DNA of 64,000 nucleotides from Kribbella sindirgiensis (GTDB taxonomy: Bacteria > Actinomycetota > Actinomycetes > Propionibacteriales > Kribbellaceae), in the NCBI RefSeq assembly GCF_004331435.1, contig NZ_SJKA01000005.1, forward strand, positions 372,001 through 436,000, written 5' to 3'. The translations under genes were made by a program, and so were the position numbers. A model generated the notes under the pieces. The model had not been told where the DNA came from, made no database searches, and saw only the letters and a list, made by a program, of their open reading frames with translations. The number at the start of each line of letters is the position of its first letter. Positions within the stretch are counted from its first letter, which is position 1. Shown here piece by piece: positions 8,198 through 16,646 of the stretch.

Positions 8198-10720
8198 TTA
8201 GAGGCGCGGGTCGATCGGTTCGGACTCGAAGGCGAGTACGGCGAAGACGCATTCGTGGATGCGCCACAACGGTTCGCCGCGGGCAGCGCGGTCGAGGGAC
8301 TCCAGGCCGAGGGCGTACTCGCGAAGGGCGAGGGAGCGTTTGTGGCCCAGGTTGCGATCCCGGAGGCGGGTGAAGTTGGCCGGCTCGGTGTAGTCGGGTC
8401 CGTAGATGAGCCGCAGATACTCCTGCCCGCGCACCTTCAGCCCCGGCTGGGCGAGACCCTTCGCCGTGCGGGTCAGATTCGCCGCGGGCTTCACCACCAT
8501 GCCCTCTCCCCCGGCCCCGGTCAGCTCCTCCCACCACGCGATACCGGCGTCCCAGCTGTCCGCGTCCACGAACAGCCGCCGCGTCGGCGTGATCAACTCC
8601 GGGCCCGCGGCAACCATCCGGTCCGCGATGCCGAGATGCCAAGCATGCGGTCGTTCCTGGTACGTCGCCCCTTCGGACGCCAGCACCTGGAACGGCGCGA
8701 CGCGTACCCCGTCGAGCCCGTCGGTCGGCCAGCAGTACCGTCGGTACGCCGCCGTGAACCGCTCCGCGTTCGCCGTACGCCGCTCGGCCGACGACAGCAG
8801 ATCGCCCATGTCCAGCCCGGAAGCAGCAGCTGCTCGAAGCGCGGCGGTTGCTGCTGGCAACGACGTACGGGCGGCCGCGCCGACAGCGGCGTACTGGTTC
8901 CGCAGCAGGTCCTCGGCCTTCGCGCTCCACGGCAGCAGCTCGGCGTCGAGCAGCAGCCAGGACGTGTCGAGCTCGTCGAAGACACCGGCGGCAGCGGCGA
9001 CCGCGCGGAGGCGGAGCAGCAGTTCGTCGGTCAGCTCGGCGTCGAAGAACGACCGGCCGGTGCGCGTGTGGATCGCGCCGCGCCCGGCCAGACCGAACCG
9101 CTTCTCGGCCACGTCGTCGTCCCGCGTCAGCAGCACGACCGCCCGCGAACCCATGTGCTTCTCCTCGCACACGAGCTCGGTGACACCCTGGCCCCGGTAC
9201 GTCTCGAACGCCTGCCGCGGGTGCTCCAGCAACCCCGGCTCCGGCGACGTCGCGATCGGGCTCATGGTCGGCGGCAGGTAGAGCAGGAACCGCGGGTCGA
9301 TCGCGAACCGGCTCATCACCTCCAGCGCAGCGCCGGCCTGCTCTGCCCGGATGCTGAGCCGTCCGTGGGAAGCGGTCTCGATCACCCGGCGACCGGTCAC
9401 GTCGGTCAGTTCGAGCACGTCGGGCTCGCGCGCCGGCGCTGTTGCCACATGCAACGGTTTCGCCGGCGCGTAGTACTCCTCGGCCGCCTGCACCGCCACC
9501 AGCTCCCGCTCCGGGTAGCGCAGCGCGGTCAGCGATCCGCCGAACACACAGCCGGTGTCCAGGCAGATCGTGTTGTTGATCCACTCCGGCGCCGGCGTCG
9601 GTGTGTGACCGTAGACGACCATCGCGCGACCCCGGTAGTCGTTCGCCCACGGGTAGCGCACCGGCAGCCCGAACTCGTCGGTCTCCCCCGTCGTCTCGCC
9701 GTACAGGCAGAACGAGCGGACGCGTCCCGACGTACGGCCGTGCATCCGCTCGACGAGGCCGGCGTGCGACACGACGAGTCTGCCGTCGTCGAACACGTAG
9801 TGCGAGATCAGCCCGTCGATGAACGCCGCGACCTGATCACGGAACTCGGCAGACTCAGCGGCCAGCTGCTCCAGCGTGGTCTCGAGGCCGTGGCTGACCT
9901 TCACGTTCTTGCCCCGCAGCGCGCGCAGCAGCTTGTCCTCGTGGTTTCCGGGCACGCAGTAGGCGTTGCCGCCCGCAACCATTCCCATCACGAGCCGGAG
10001 TACGCCGGGCGAATCGGGGCCGCGGTCGACGAGGTCGCCGACGAAGATCGCCCGCCGCTCCGGGTGGACGGCGTTGATGGGTCGACCGGCGTCGTCGCGG
10101 GTCAGCGTGTACCCGAGATCAGTGAGCAGCCGCTCCAGCTCGGGACGGCACCCGTGCACGTCGCCGATGATGTCGAACGGGCCGTTCCGGTCGGTCAGGT
10201 CGTTGTACAGCCGCGTCCGTTCGATGCTGACGGCATCGATCTGCTCGACGCTGTCCAGGACATGTACCGTCCGGAAACCTTCCCGCTTCAGGCTGCGCAG
10301 ACCACGCTTCAGCTGCGAGCGCTGCCGGGTGACCACCTTCGCCCCGAACTGCCGGTCGGCCCGCTGCTCGTTCCGCTCGACACACACCCGCTCCGGCGGG
10401 TCGAGCACGATCGCGACCGGAAGTACGTCGTACTCGCGGGCCAGGTTCACGAGCTCCTTGCGGGCGTCCGGCTGGACGTTGGTGGCGTCGACCACCGTCA
10501 GCCGCCCGGCGGCGAGCCGCTTCCCGGCGATGAAGTTGAGCACCTCGAAGGCGTCCTTCGAAGCGCTCTGATCGTTCTCGTCGTCCGACACGAGCCCGCG
10601 GCAGAAGTCGCTCGAGATCACCTCGGTACCGAGGAAGTGCTTGCGCGCGAACGTCGACTTGCCGGAGCCGCTCGCGCCGACCAGCACGACCAGGCACAGC
10701 GCTGGTACGTCGATCTTCAT
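8198..10720 (-). CDS. pnkp: Polynucleotide kinase-phosphatase-ligase Pnkp (RNA repair)
   Basis: 840-aa three-module enzyme of the bacterial Pnkp/Hen1 RNA-repair system, which seals ribotoxin-cut RNA. The N-terminal 5'-kinase has the P-loop GASGSGKST (residues 15-23). The central metallophosphatase has GDVHG (186-190), GDLVDRG (228-234) and GNHED (258-262). The C-terminal adenylyltransferase/ligase has the nucleotidyl lysine in EEKHMGSR (Lys521) and a late GGEGMVVKP motif. Length and domain order match the family. The ATG overlaps the hen1 stop (ATGA), with GGAGG inside the hen1 end acting as ribosome site. Pnkp ligase is known to need Hen1's N-terminal domain for activation. Confidence 0.95.
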   Translation of the reverse strand: MKIDVPALCLVVLVGASGSGKSTFARKHFLGTEVISSDFCRGLVSDDENDQSASKDAFEVLNFIAGKRLAAGRLTVVDATNVQPDARKELVNLAREYDVLPVAIVLDPPERVCVERNEQRADRQFGAKVVTRQRSQLKRGLRSLKREGFRTVHVLDSVEQIDAVSIERTRLYNDLTDRNGPFDIIGDVHGCRPELERLLTDLGYTLTRDDAGRPINAVHPERRAIFVGDLVDRGPDSPGVLRLVMGMVAGGNAYCVPGNHEDKLLRALRGKNVKVSHGLETTLEQLAAESAEFRDQVAAFIDGLISHYVFDDGRLVVSHAGLVERMHGRTSGRVRSFCLYGETTGETDEFGLPVRYPWANDYRGRAMVVYGHTPTPAPEWINNTICLDTGCVFGGSLTALRYPERELVAVQAAEEYYAPAKPLHVATAPAREPDVLELTDVTGRRVIETASHGRLSIRAEQAGAALEVMSRFAIDPRFLLYLPPTMSPIATSPEPGLLEHPRQAFETYRGQGVTELVCEEKHMGSRAVVLLTRDDDVAEKRFGLAGRGAIHTRTGRSFFDAELTDELLLRLRAVAAAAGVFDELDTSWLLLDAELLPWSAKAEDLLRNQYAAVGAAARTSLPAATAALRAAAASGLDMGDLLSSAERRTANAERFTAAYRRYCWPTDGLDGVRVAPFQVLASEGATYQERPHAWHLGIADRMVAAGPELITPTRRLFVDADSWDAGIAWWEELTGAGGEGMVVKPAANLTRTAKGLAQPGLKVRGQEYLRLIYGPDYTEPANFTRLRDRNLGHKRSLALREYALGLESLDRAARGEPLWRIHECVFAVLAFESEPIDPRL

Positions 10721-12120
10721 CGGGCCTCCTCCCGGCGGAACAGCGCCAACTGGGTCGGCGGTCCTACCTCAGGGTCCTCGGCGCCGACCGGCCGGAACTG
10801 CACGCTGTACCCGCAGCGGTCCGCGACCTGCTGCGACCAGGTCCGGAACTCCGCGCGGGTCCACTCGAAGCGGTGATCCGGGTGCCGGAAGTTGCCGGCC
10901 GGGAGCGACGGGAAGCGCACGTTGTACTCGCTGTTCGGAGTGGTGACGACGACCGCGGCGGGCCGTGCCGCGCGGAAGACGGAGTCCGCCAGCGCAGGCA
11001 GCCGCGGCGGATCGACGTGCTCGACGACCTCCATCAGTACGACGGCGTCGAGCCCGGCGAGCCGCTCGTCGGCGTACGTGACCGACGACTGCAGGAGCGT
11101 CAGCCGGTCCCGCTGGCGATCCGGCAGGTCGTCGTAGTGCAGCCGCCGCTTGGCCGCGATCAGCGCCCGCACCGACACATCGGTCCCGATCAGCTCACCG
11201 ATCATGGGGTCTTTGAGCAGCTCGCCGACCAGCGCGCCCTCGCCACATCCGACGTCCGCGATCCGCCGCGCACCGAGCTCCCGCAGTACGTCGACCACCG
11301 TCGTACGCCGCTCGACGGCCAGCGACACCGGCCCCTCGTCCTCCGCGTCCTCCTCGGGCAGTTCGACCCCGTCCACCTCGGCCAGCCGTTCGAGGGCGGC
11401 ATCGGTGAGGTAGCGCCGGTGCGCGAGGTAGCGGTGCGAGATCAGGTCCTTCTCGGGGTGAGCGGCCAGCCAGTTCTCGCCGGCGCGGACGAGTTTGTCC
11501 ACCTCGTCCGAGCCGACCCAGTAGTGCTTGGCGTCGTCGAGGACCGGGAGCATCACGTACAAGTGCTTGAGTGCGTCGGCCAGCCGCAGCACGCCGGTCA
11601 GCCGCAGGTCGACGTACCGCGAATCACCCCAGGCCGGGACCTCCGGGTCGAGCGGCACCGGGCGGGCGTCGACGGTCCAGCCGAGCGGGGCGAACAACCG
11701 CTCCGCGAGGTCGGCACCGCCGTTGCACGGCAGCGCCGGGACGTGTACCTCGAGCGGGATCGGGCGGGCGGCGAGGTCCGGGCGGGCGTCGCAGCGGCCG
11801 TTCATCGCCGTACGGAAGAGTCTTCCGAGCGCGACGGCGAGCAGACTGGAGGCGGCGTACGGGCGGTCATTGACGTACTGCCCGAGCGTGAAGCCCTCGG
11901 CCGCCTTGCCACGGCCGGCCTTCACCAGGCCGATCGGGTCGATCTCGAGCAGCACCGCCGCCGTACAGCGCTCGCCGGTCGCCTCCGGGTAGAACACATG
12001 GGCCGATCCCCCGGTGACCTCGATCGCCTGCGGACGGGCCGGGTTCTTGTGCAACAGGAACCCGAAATCACTCGCGGGCGCGTCCACTCCGGCCAGATCG
12101 GTGCCAATCGTCAGGAACAC
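10717..12120 (-). CDS. hen1: Hen1, 3'-terminal RNA ribose 2'-O-methyltransferase and Pnkp activator
   Basis: 467-aa partner of Pnkp. The N-terminal half (FLTIGTDL, DFGFLLHKNP, YVNDRPYAASSLLAVALGR) is the ligase-activating domain. The C-terminal half is a Rossmann methyltransferase with VGCGEGAL, and the Hen1 metal-site motif EVVEHVDPPRL (Glu, Glu and His) followed by TTPNSEYN and FRHPDHRFEW. Known Hen1 methylates the 2'-OH at the 3' end of cleaved RNA before sealing, which protects it from renewed cleavage at that site. GTG 12120 is chosen because family members begin with a similar short LTI segment; no clear ribosome site precedes it. First gene of a two-gene operon. Confidence 0.95.
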   Translation of the reverse strand: MFLTIGTDLAGVDAPASDFGFLLHKNPARPQAIEVTGGSAHVFYPEATGERCTAAVLLEIDPIGLVKAGRGKAAEGFTLGQYVNDRPYAASSLLAVALGRLFRTAMNGRCDARPDLAARPIPLEVHVPALPCNGGADLAERLFAPLGWTVDARPVPLDPEVPAWGDSRYVDLRLTGVLRLADALKHLYVMLPVLDDAKHYWVGSDEVDKLVRAGENWLAAHPEKDLISHRYLAHRRYLTDAALERLAEVDGVELPEEDAEDEGPVSLAVERRTTVVDVLRELGARRIADVGCGEGALVGELLKDPMIGELIGTDVSVRALIAAKRRLHYDDLPDRQRDRLTLLQSSVTYADERLAGLDAVVLMEVVEHVDPPRLPALADSVFRAARPAAVVVTTPNSEYNVRFPSLPAGNFRHPDHRFEWTRAEFRTWSQQVADRCGYSVQFRPVGAEDPEVGPPTQLALFRREEAR

Positions 12121-12312
12121 CGTGGTATTCGATCACGGGTCGAGGATTGAGACACGCGGATTCAGGTCTGGCGTGTTCGGGGGAATGGTTCTAGCTTGTC
12201 TTGAGAAGATGAGTCGCTACAGACCGTCCTTCCCCGCTGACAGTCGGTACATGTCCCCGGTTTGTGGCGAGAGCCCAACTCTGTCACCACCAGCCGCTAC
12301 GGGGAAAGGATC

Positions 12313-12351
12313 ATGGCAGCTCTTTCACGCCACACGGGGTGTCGCCGGTGA
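12313..12351 (+). CDS. 12-codon upstream ORF coupled to the following gene
   Basis: ATG 12313 has a strong ribosome site (GGGGAAAGG just upstream) and reads MAALSRHTGCRR before TGA at 12349-12351. That stop overlaps the GTG start (12348) of the next gene as GTGA. The downstream gene lacks a comparable ribosome site of its own. A coupled leader peptide is therefore the simplest reading. No sequence family recognised. Confidence 0.5.
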   Translation: MAALSRHTGCRR

Positions 12352-12671
12352 AACCCCAGACGTTCGAACTCGTGCGTTACACCGACATCAGTGGGGTTTC
12401 CGGGACCGGCGTCGTCGCCGAAGGCTGTGTGTTCACCGACGGCTCGGTCGCCCTGCGCTGGCACGGCGCGAACCCCTCGACGGCCGTCTGGCCGGACCTG
12501 GATTCCATCCTCGCCGTCCACGGCCACTGCGGCGCCACCGTCGTACGGTGGCTGGACGTCTCCGAGATGGAGCCGGTGCCGGGCACCGACCTGCTGCCCG
12601 GCGAGCTCACGCACATCCTGGCCACCGGCCGCCGCACCCACCACCACCCGTCGGCCGCCGCGTCGGCCTGA
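12348..12671 (+). CDS. Conserved small protein of unknown function (paralog A)
   Basis: 107-aa protein, start GTG 12348 (VKPQTFELVRY). The core SGVSGTGVVAEGC-FTDGSVALRW and ILAVHGH-GATVVRWLD is nearly identical to the protein encoded at 23841-24197, so the window carries two diverged copies. The family is widespread in actinobacteria as a hypothetical protein (from memory). No catalytic motif, signal peptide or membrane segment is visible. The His-rich tail (THHHPSAAASA) is unique to this copy. Translation probably depends on the 12-codon ORF in front. Confidence 0.8.
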   Translation: MKPQTFELVRYTDISGVSGTGVVAEGCVFTDGSVALRWHGANPSTAVWPDLDSILAVHGHCGATVVRWLDVSEMEPVPGTDLLPGELTHILATGRRTHHHPSAAASA

Positions 12672-12693
12672 CCAGAACTTCGTCTGGCTGCCC

Positions 12694-13305
12694 TTACGGG
12701 GTGAGGCCGGTCAGTGCGAAGAACTCCTGCCGCGAACTGGGGCTTTCGCGCAGGATCCCGTGCAGCGAGGACGTGACGGTGCGCGAACCCGCGGCACGGA
12801 CACCGCGCAACGACATGCACTGATGCTCGGCCTCGATCACGACACCGACGCCCTTCGGTGCGAGGTGGTCCTGCAGCCAGTCGGCGACCTGCTTGGTCAG
12901 CCGCTCCTGCACCTGGAAGTCGCGCGCGAACAGCTCCACCACCCGGGCCAGCTTCGACAGCCCGAGGATCCGGTCGCCGGGCAGGTACCCGACGTGGGCG
13001 ACGCCCTGGAACGGCAGCAGATGATGCTCGCAGAGCGACTGCACCGGGATGTCCTTGGCCAGGACGAGTTCGTCGTACCCCTCGTCGTTCGGGAACGTGG
13101 TCAGCTCGAACTCCCGCGGCGTCAGCATCTCCGCGTACGCGTTCGCGACCCGGCGCGGGGTGTCCGCCAGGTGCGCGCTGTGCGGGTCCCGCCCGAGCGC
13201 GGTCAGCAGGTCCGCGACTGCCCGCTGCGCGGCGGGCAGGTCGATCTCCGCCCGGCGCGCGACGATATGGAGGGGGACGGACTCGAGGTCGGCCGAGATC
13301 GCCAT
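12694..13305 (-). CDS. folE: GTP cyclohydrolase I
   Basis: 203-aa FolE, converting GTP to dihydroneopterin triphosphate for folate or pterin synthesis. The catalytic Zn ligands are Cys92 and His95 in SLCEHHLLPF and Cys163 in EHQCMSLRGV; the GYLPGDRILGLSKLARVVELF region is the family core. Start ATG 13305 has AGGGAG seven nucleotides upstream; GTG 13311 in the same frame is too close to that site. It stands alone rather than in a folate operon, divergent from a Cys-containing HTH regulator, which suggests a duplicated or specialised, regulated copy (inference). Confidence 0.95.
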   Translation of the reverse strand: MAISADLESVPLHIVARRAEIDLPAAQRAVADLLTALGRDPHSAHLADTPRRVANAYAEMLTPREFELTTFPNDEGYDELVLAKDIPVQSLCEHHLLPFQGVAHVGYLPGDRILGLSKLARVVELFARDFQVQERLTKQVADWLQDHLAPKGVGVVIEAEHQCMSLRGVRAAGSRTVTSSLHGILRESPSSRQEFFALTGLTP

Positions 13306-13333
13306 CTGCACACTCCCTGAGAGATCAACGAAC

Positions 13334-13374
13334 TGACATCATACTGTTTGACCAACTGATGTTGTCGATAGAAT
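13334..13374. promoter_or_regulatory. Divergent folE / HTH-regulator promoters with inverted repeat
   Basis: ACATCA (13336-13341) and TGATGT (13357-13362) form an inverted repeat in the 75-bp gap. The left arm overlaps TATGAT (13343-13338), a candidate folE -10 on the minus strand. The right arm lies between TTGACC (13348-13353) and TAGAAT (13369-13374) on the plus strand; TAGAAT ends 6 nt before the regulator's GTG, so that transcript is probably leaderless. A site here could control both genes. Confidence 0.55.
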
Positions 13375-13380
13375 CATTCC

Positions 13381-14055
13381 GTGGACCTGTCCTGGGATGC
13401 CGCTGTTCAGGCGGTCGCCGTACTGGAGGAGCCGACCCGTCGCCGGCTCTACGAGTACGTCGTCGGCCGGCCCGAGCCCGTGAGCCGGGACGACGCCGCC
13501 GGCGCGCTCGGGATCCCGCGGACGACGGCCGCGTTCCATCTCGACAAGCTCACCGAAGAGGGGCTGCTCGACACCTGCTACGAGCGGCGTACCGGTCGCA
13601 CCGGCCCGGGCGCGGGACGCCCCGCGAAGCTGTACCACCGCTCCGACCGCGAGATCGAGATCACCCTCCCCGAACGCCAGTACGCGATCGCCGGCCACCT
13701 CCTCGCCGCTGCCATCCAGGACGCCGAAACCACCGGCCTCACGCCCCGCGAGGCAGTCAACCGCCGAGCCCACGAGTACGGCGAAGCGCTCGGCCGCGCC
13801 GCCCGCGACCGCGCTGACGGGGATGTGCTGGTGCAGGTGCTCGAGGCGCACGGTTTCGAGCCGCGCCCGGAGTACGACGGGATCGCCCTGGCGAACTGCC
13901 CGTTCCGACGACTCGCGAAGGACCATGCGCAACTGGTCTGCGGCATGAACCTGCACCTGGTCGCCGGCCTCCTGACCAGCCTCGACGCCCCGCTCCAGGC
14001 CGTACTCGCCCCCACTCCCGGCCACTGTTGTGTCCGGATCACGAGCTCTCACTAA
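13381..14055 (+). CDS. Winged-helix transcriptional regulator with C-terminal cysteine cluster
   Basis: 224-aa regulator. The N-terminal ArsR/DeoR-like winged helix spans about residues 10-75 (PTRRRLYEYVV, then PRTTAAFHLDKLTEEGLL as recognition helix). The C-terminal domain has conserved-looking cysteines in ANCPF, QLVCGMN and GHCCVR, the pattern of SufR-like regulators that bind an Fe-S cluster or metal. Start GTG 13381 follows TAGAAT by 6 nt. It faces folE across a shared operator-like repeat, so it may control itself and folE in response to redox or metal status (inference). Confidence 0.8.
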   Translation: MDLSWDAAVQAVAVLEEPTRRRLYEYVVGRPEPVSRDDAAGALGIPRTTAAFHLDKLTEEGLLDTCYERRTGRTGPGAGRPAKLYHRSDREIEITLPERQYAIAGHLLAAAIQDAETTGLTPREAVNRRAHEYGEALGRAARDRADGDVLVQVLEAHGFEPRPEYDGIALANCPFRRLAKDHAQLVCGMNLHLVAGLLTSLDAPLQAVLAPTPGHCCVRITSSH

Positions 14056-14064
14056 GCTCACCCT

Positions 14065-14550
14065 GTGGCGAAGAGACAGAGTCAGGGAACACCCGCGACC
14101 GTTGCGCTGACGAGGGCGAAGGTCGAGTTCACGACGCACGCCTACGAGCACGACCCGGCGGCCAAGTCGTTCGGGCTCGAGGCCGCCGAAGCACTCGGGC
14201 TGGCGCCGGAGCAGGTGTTCAAGACCCTGCTCGTCGAGGTCGACGGGAAGCTCACGGTCGGCGTCGTACCGGTCGACAAGCAGCTCGACCTGAAGGCGAT
14301 CGCGGCCGCGGCCGGCGGCAAGAAGGCGGTGATGGCCGACCCGGCCGCCGCCGAGCGCACCACCGGGTACGTCGTCGGCGGCATCAGCCCGATCGGCCAG
14401 AAGCGCGCCCTCCCCACGGTCGTCGACAGCACCGCCGCCGACCACCCGACTGTCTACGTATCGGGCGGCCGGCGCGGTCTCGACATCGGCCTGTCCCCCG
14501 TCGACCTGATCACCGTGACCAAGGCCCGTACGGCGGCTATCGCCAGATAG
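14065..14550 (+). CDS. ybaK: YbaK/EbsC-type aminoacyl-tRNA deacylase (Cys-tRNA(Pro))
   Basis: 161-aa trans-editing enzyme of the YbaK family, which hydrolyses Cys-tRNA(Pro) formed by prolyl-tRNA synthetase. Landmarks are ALTRAKVEFTTHAYEHDP, EQVFKTLLVEVDGKL, VPVDKQLDLKAIAAAAGGKK with the substrate-binding lysine region, GYVVGGISPIGQKRALPT, and YVSGGRRGLDIGLSP. Start GTG 14065 lies 6 nt after TAAGCT, so it may be leaderless from a promoter overlapping the preceding stop codon. The 3' end overlaps the convergent GH32 gene by 14 bp. Confidence 0.92.
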   Translation: MAKRQSQGTPATVALTRAKVEFTTHAYEHDPAAKSFGLEAAEALGLAPEQVFKTLLVEVDGKLTVGVVPVDKQLDLKAIAAAAGGKKAVMADPAAAERTTGYVVGGISPIGQKRALPTVVDSTAADHPTVYVSGGRRGLDIGLSPVDLITVTKARTAAIAR

Positions 14551-15841
14551 ACCTGAGCTGGTGGATCGTCAACTGCTCGACGACCGCCCGCCCCTCGGCC
14601 ACCAGCTCGAGCTCGGCCGGACGGACGTTGTAGCTCTGGTAGACCGCACCCTCGTTCCCGAACACGTCCAGTTGATCGCGGTCGACCAGCAGGTGGAGCT
14701 TGATCTTCCCGTTGACCGGTAGGAGTTCGGCGCCGTCGAGCCGCTGATCCTGGTACGTCACCGCGCGCCCGACCTTCAGCGTGAAACGCGTAGCTTGGCT
14801 GACGTCGATCGTTGCCTCCAGCTCGTAGGTGCTGCCGGCCGGGATCTGCTGAACGCCGTCCTCGACCGTCAGGTTCGCCCGGGACTGCGTGCTTTCGCGG
14901 AGCGACGCAAGCTCCGGGATCGGGGTGCTGAACACCCGGAGGCCGTCGTCGGTGTGATGCAGGGCGAGGTCCACCGGGAAGGACGCGTTGCCGGTCCAGA
15001 TCGATCCCTTGTTCTCGCCCTGCCAGGCCATCGACACGACCCGGTCGTTCGGCAGGTTCTCGAAGTTGAGCGCCGCGTAGTACCCGCTCCCGGCGTGCGT
15101 GGCGGTCTGGTTGATCTTCTGCGGTTCGGTCCAGTCGGTGCGGAACGCCGTACCGTCCCAGTCGCCGACCTGGTACTCGCCGCTCCCGCCGTGCAGGAGC
15201 CAGCGGTACCCGCCGTCGATCGGCATCCGGATCAGGTTCGGGCACTCGAACAACCAGTCCGCCCGGTAGCGCGAAGCGAACGTCCAGTCGAGCAGGTTGG
15301 CGGACGTGGAGAAGTCGACGCCGTTACCGCCCTCGTCCGACCACACGACCATGCCCCACTGCTTCGACACCGGATCCCAGAACACCTTCGGGTCGCGGCT
15401 CGTGCCACCGGGCGTCACGACCTTCTTCCCGTCGGCGTACGCCGTGAACGTGGCGCCGCCGTCCAGGCTGTAGAAGACCGTGACGCCGTTCGTACCGGAG
15501 TAGACGATGATCGGGTCGTCGTCACCGTTCTTCAGACCGCTCGCGTTCCCGGTGTCGACCACGCCGCCGCCGGACCACAGGTCGCCGGGATGGACGTGCG
15601 GGTCGAGCGCGATCGGCCGTTGTGTCCAGTGCACGAGATCGGTGCTGGTCGCGTGGCCCCAGTGCATCGTGTCCCAGACCAGGCTGAACGGATTGTGCTG
15701 GTAGTAGAGGTGATACACGCCGCGGTAGTACAGCGGCGCGTTCACGTCGTTCATCCAGCCGCCGCGGGTGCTGAAGTGGAACTGCCCGCGGTTGTCCTCC
15801 TGGTAGTTCGTGTCCGGATACGGGAAATCGTCGGGCGTCAT
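14537..15841 (-). CDS. GH32 family glycoside hydrolase (fructosidase/levanase type)
   Basis: 434-aa beta-fructosidase without a signal peptide, so probably cytoplasmic. GH32 triad: nucleophile Asp32 in GGWMNDVNAP, transition-state stabiliser Asp150 in SRDPKVFW, and acid/base Glu199 in FECPNL. The N-terminal five-bladed propeller is followed by a C-terminal beta-sandwich from about residue 315. The ATG overlaps the stop of the ABC ATPase gene (ATGA), so it is the last gene of the sugar-import operon. It likely hydrolyses imported sucrose or fructo-oligosaccharides. Confidence 0.93.
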   Translation of the reverse strand: MTPDDFPYPDTNYQEDNRGQFHFSTRGGWMNDVNAPLYYRGVYHLYYQHNPFSLVWDTMHWGHATSTDLVHWTQRPIALDPHVHPGDLWSGGGVVDTGNASGLKNGDDDPIIVYSGTNGVTVFYSLDGGATFTAYADGKKVVTPGGTSRDPKVFWDPVSKQWGMVVWSDEGGNGVDFSTSANLLDWTFASRYRADWLFECPNLIRMPIDGGYRWLLHGGSGEYQVGDWDGTAFRTDWTEPQKINQTATHAGSGYYAALNFENLPNDRVVSMAWQGENKGSIWTGNASFPVDLALHHTDDGLRVFSTPIPELASLRESTQSRANLTVEDGVQQIPAGSTYELEATIDVSQATRFTLKVGRAVTYQDQRLDGAELLPVNGKIKLHLLVDRDQLDVFGNEGAVYQSYNVRPAELELVAEGRAVVEQLTIHQLRSIWR

Positions 15842-16646
15842 TGGTCCACCAAATCACGAGGCGCGTCCGCGTCGCCGGGTCGCAGCGCGCCGGTCATCAG
15901 CGAGACCACCTGGCTCATCGACGCGTTCTCCGGGCTGACCACCGCGGCACGGCGGCCGAGCCGGTGCACGTGGATGCGGTCGGCGATCTCGAACACCTGC
16001 GGCATGTCGTGGCTGATCAGCACCACCGGCAGGCCGCGGTCGCGGATCCGGCGAATCAGGTCGAGGACCTGACGGGACTCCTTGACGCCGAGCGCGGCGG
16101 TCGGCTCGTCCATGATCACCAGCCGGCTGCCGAACATCGCCGCCCGCGCGACCGCGACCGCCTGCCGCTGACCGCCGGACAGCGTCTCGACCAACTGGCC
16201 GATGTGCTCACGGTTTCGATGCCCAGGGCATCCAGTTGCTCCTGGGCCCGCGCTCGCATCGCGGACCGGTCGAGCAGCCGAAGCGTCGACCCGAGCGGTC
16301 CGGTACGACGGATCTCGCGGCCCAGGAACAGGTTGGTCGCGATGTCCATCGCCGGAGCCAGCGCGAGGGTCTGGTGCACCGTCTCGATGCCCTTGTGGCG
16401 AGCGTCGAGGGGTGAGTGGAAATGGGTCACCTGGCCGTCGAGCAGGATCGTGCCGGCGTCCGGGATCAGCGCCCCGGACAGCGCCTTGATCAGGCTGGAC
16501 TTGCCCGCGCCGTTGTCGCCGACGACGGCCAGCACTTCACCGGCGTACAGGTCGAAGTCGGCGCCGTCGATCGCGGTCACCCGGCCGTAGCGTTTGACGA
16601 GACCGCGGGCCTGCAGCGCTGGGCTCTTGAGAGCGGGTTCGGTCAT
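15838..16646 (-). pseudogene. Ribose/fructose-type ABC transporter ATP-binding protein, single-base frameshift
   Basis: The frame starting at ATG 16646 (MTEPALKSPA) encodes Walker A GDNGAGKSS and runs to ...DALGIETV, then loses homology near 16200. The remaining half continues in another frame from about 16198 as IGQLVETLSGGQRQAVAV with Walker B LVIMDEP and the H-loop LISHDMP, ending at 15838. One missing base around 16195-16200 explains both halves. Both halves look well conserved and no further stop codons occur, so a sequencing error is as likely as a recent mutation. Overlaps permease and GH32 genes by ATGA. Confidence 0.85.
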
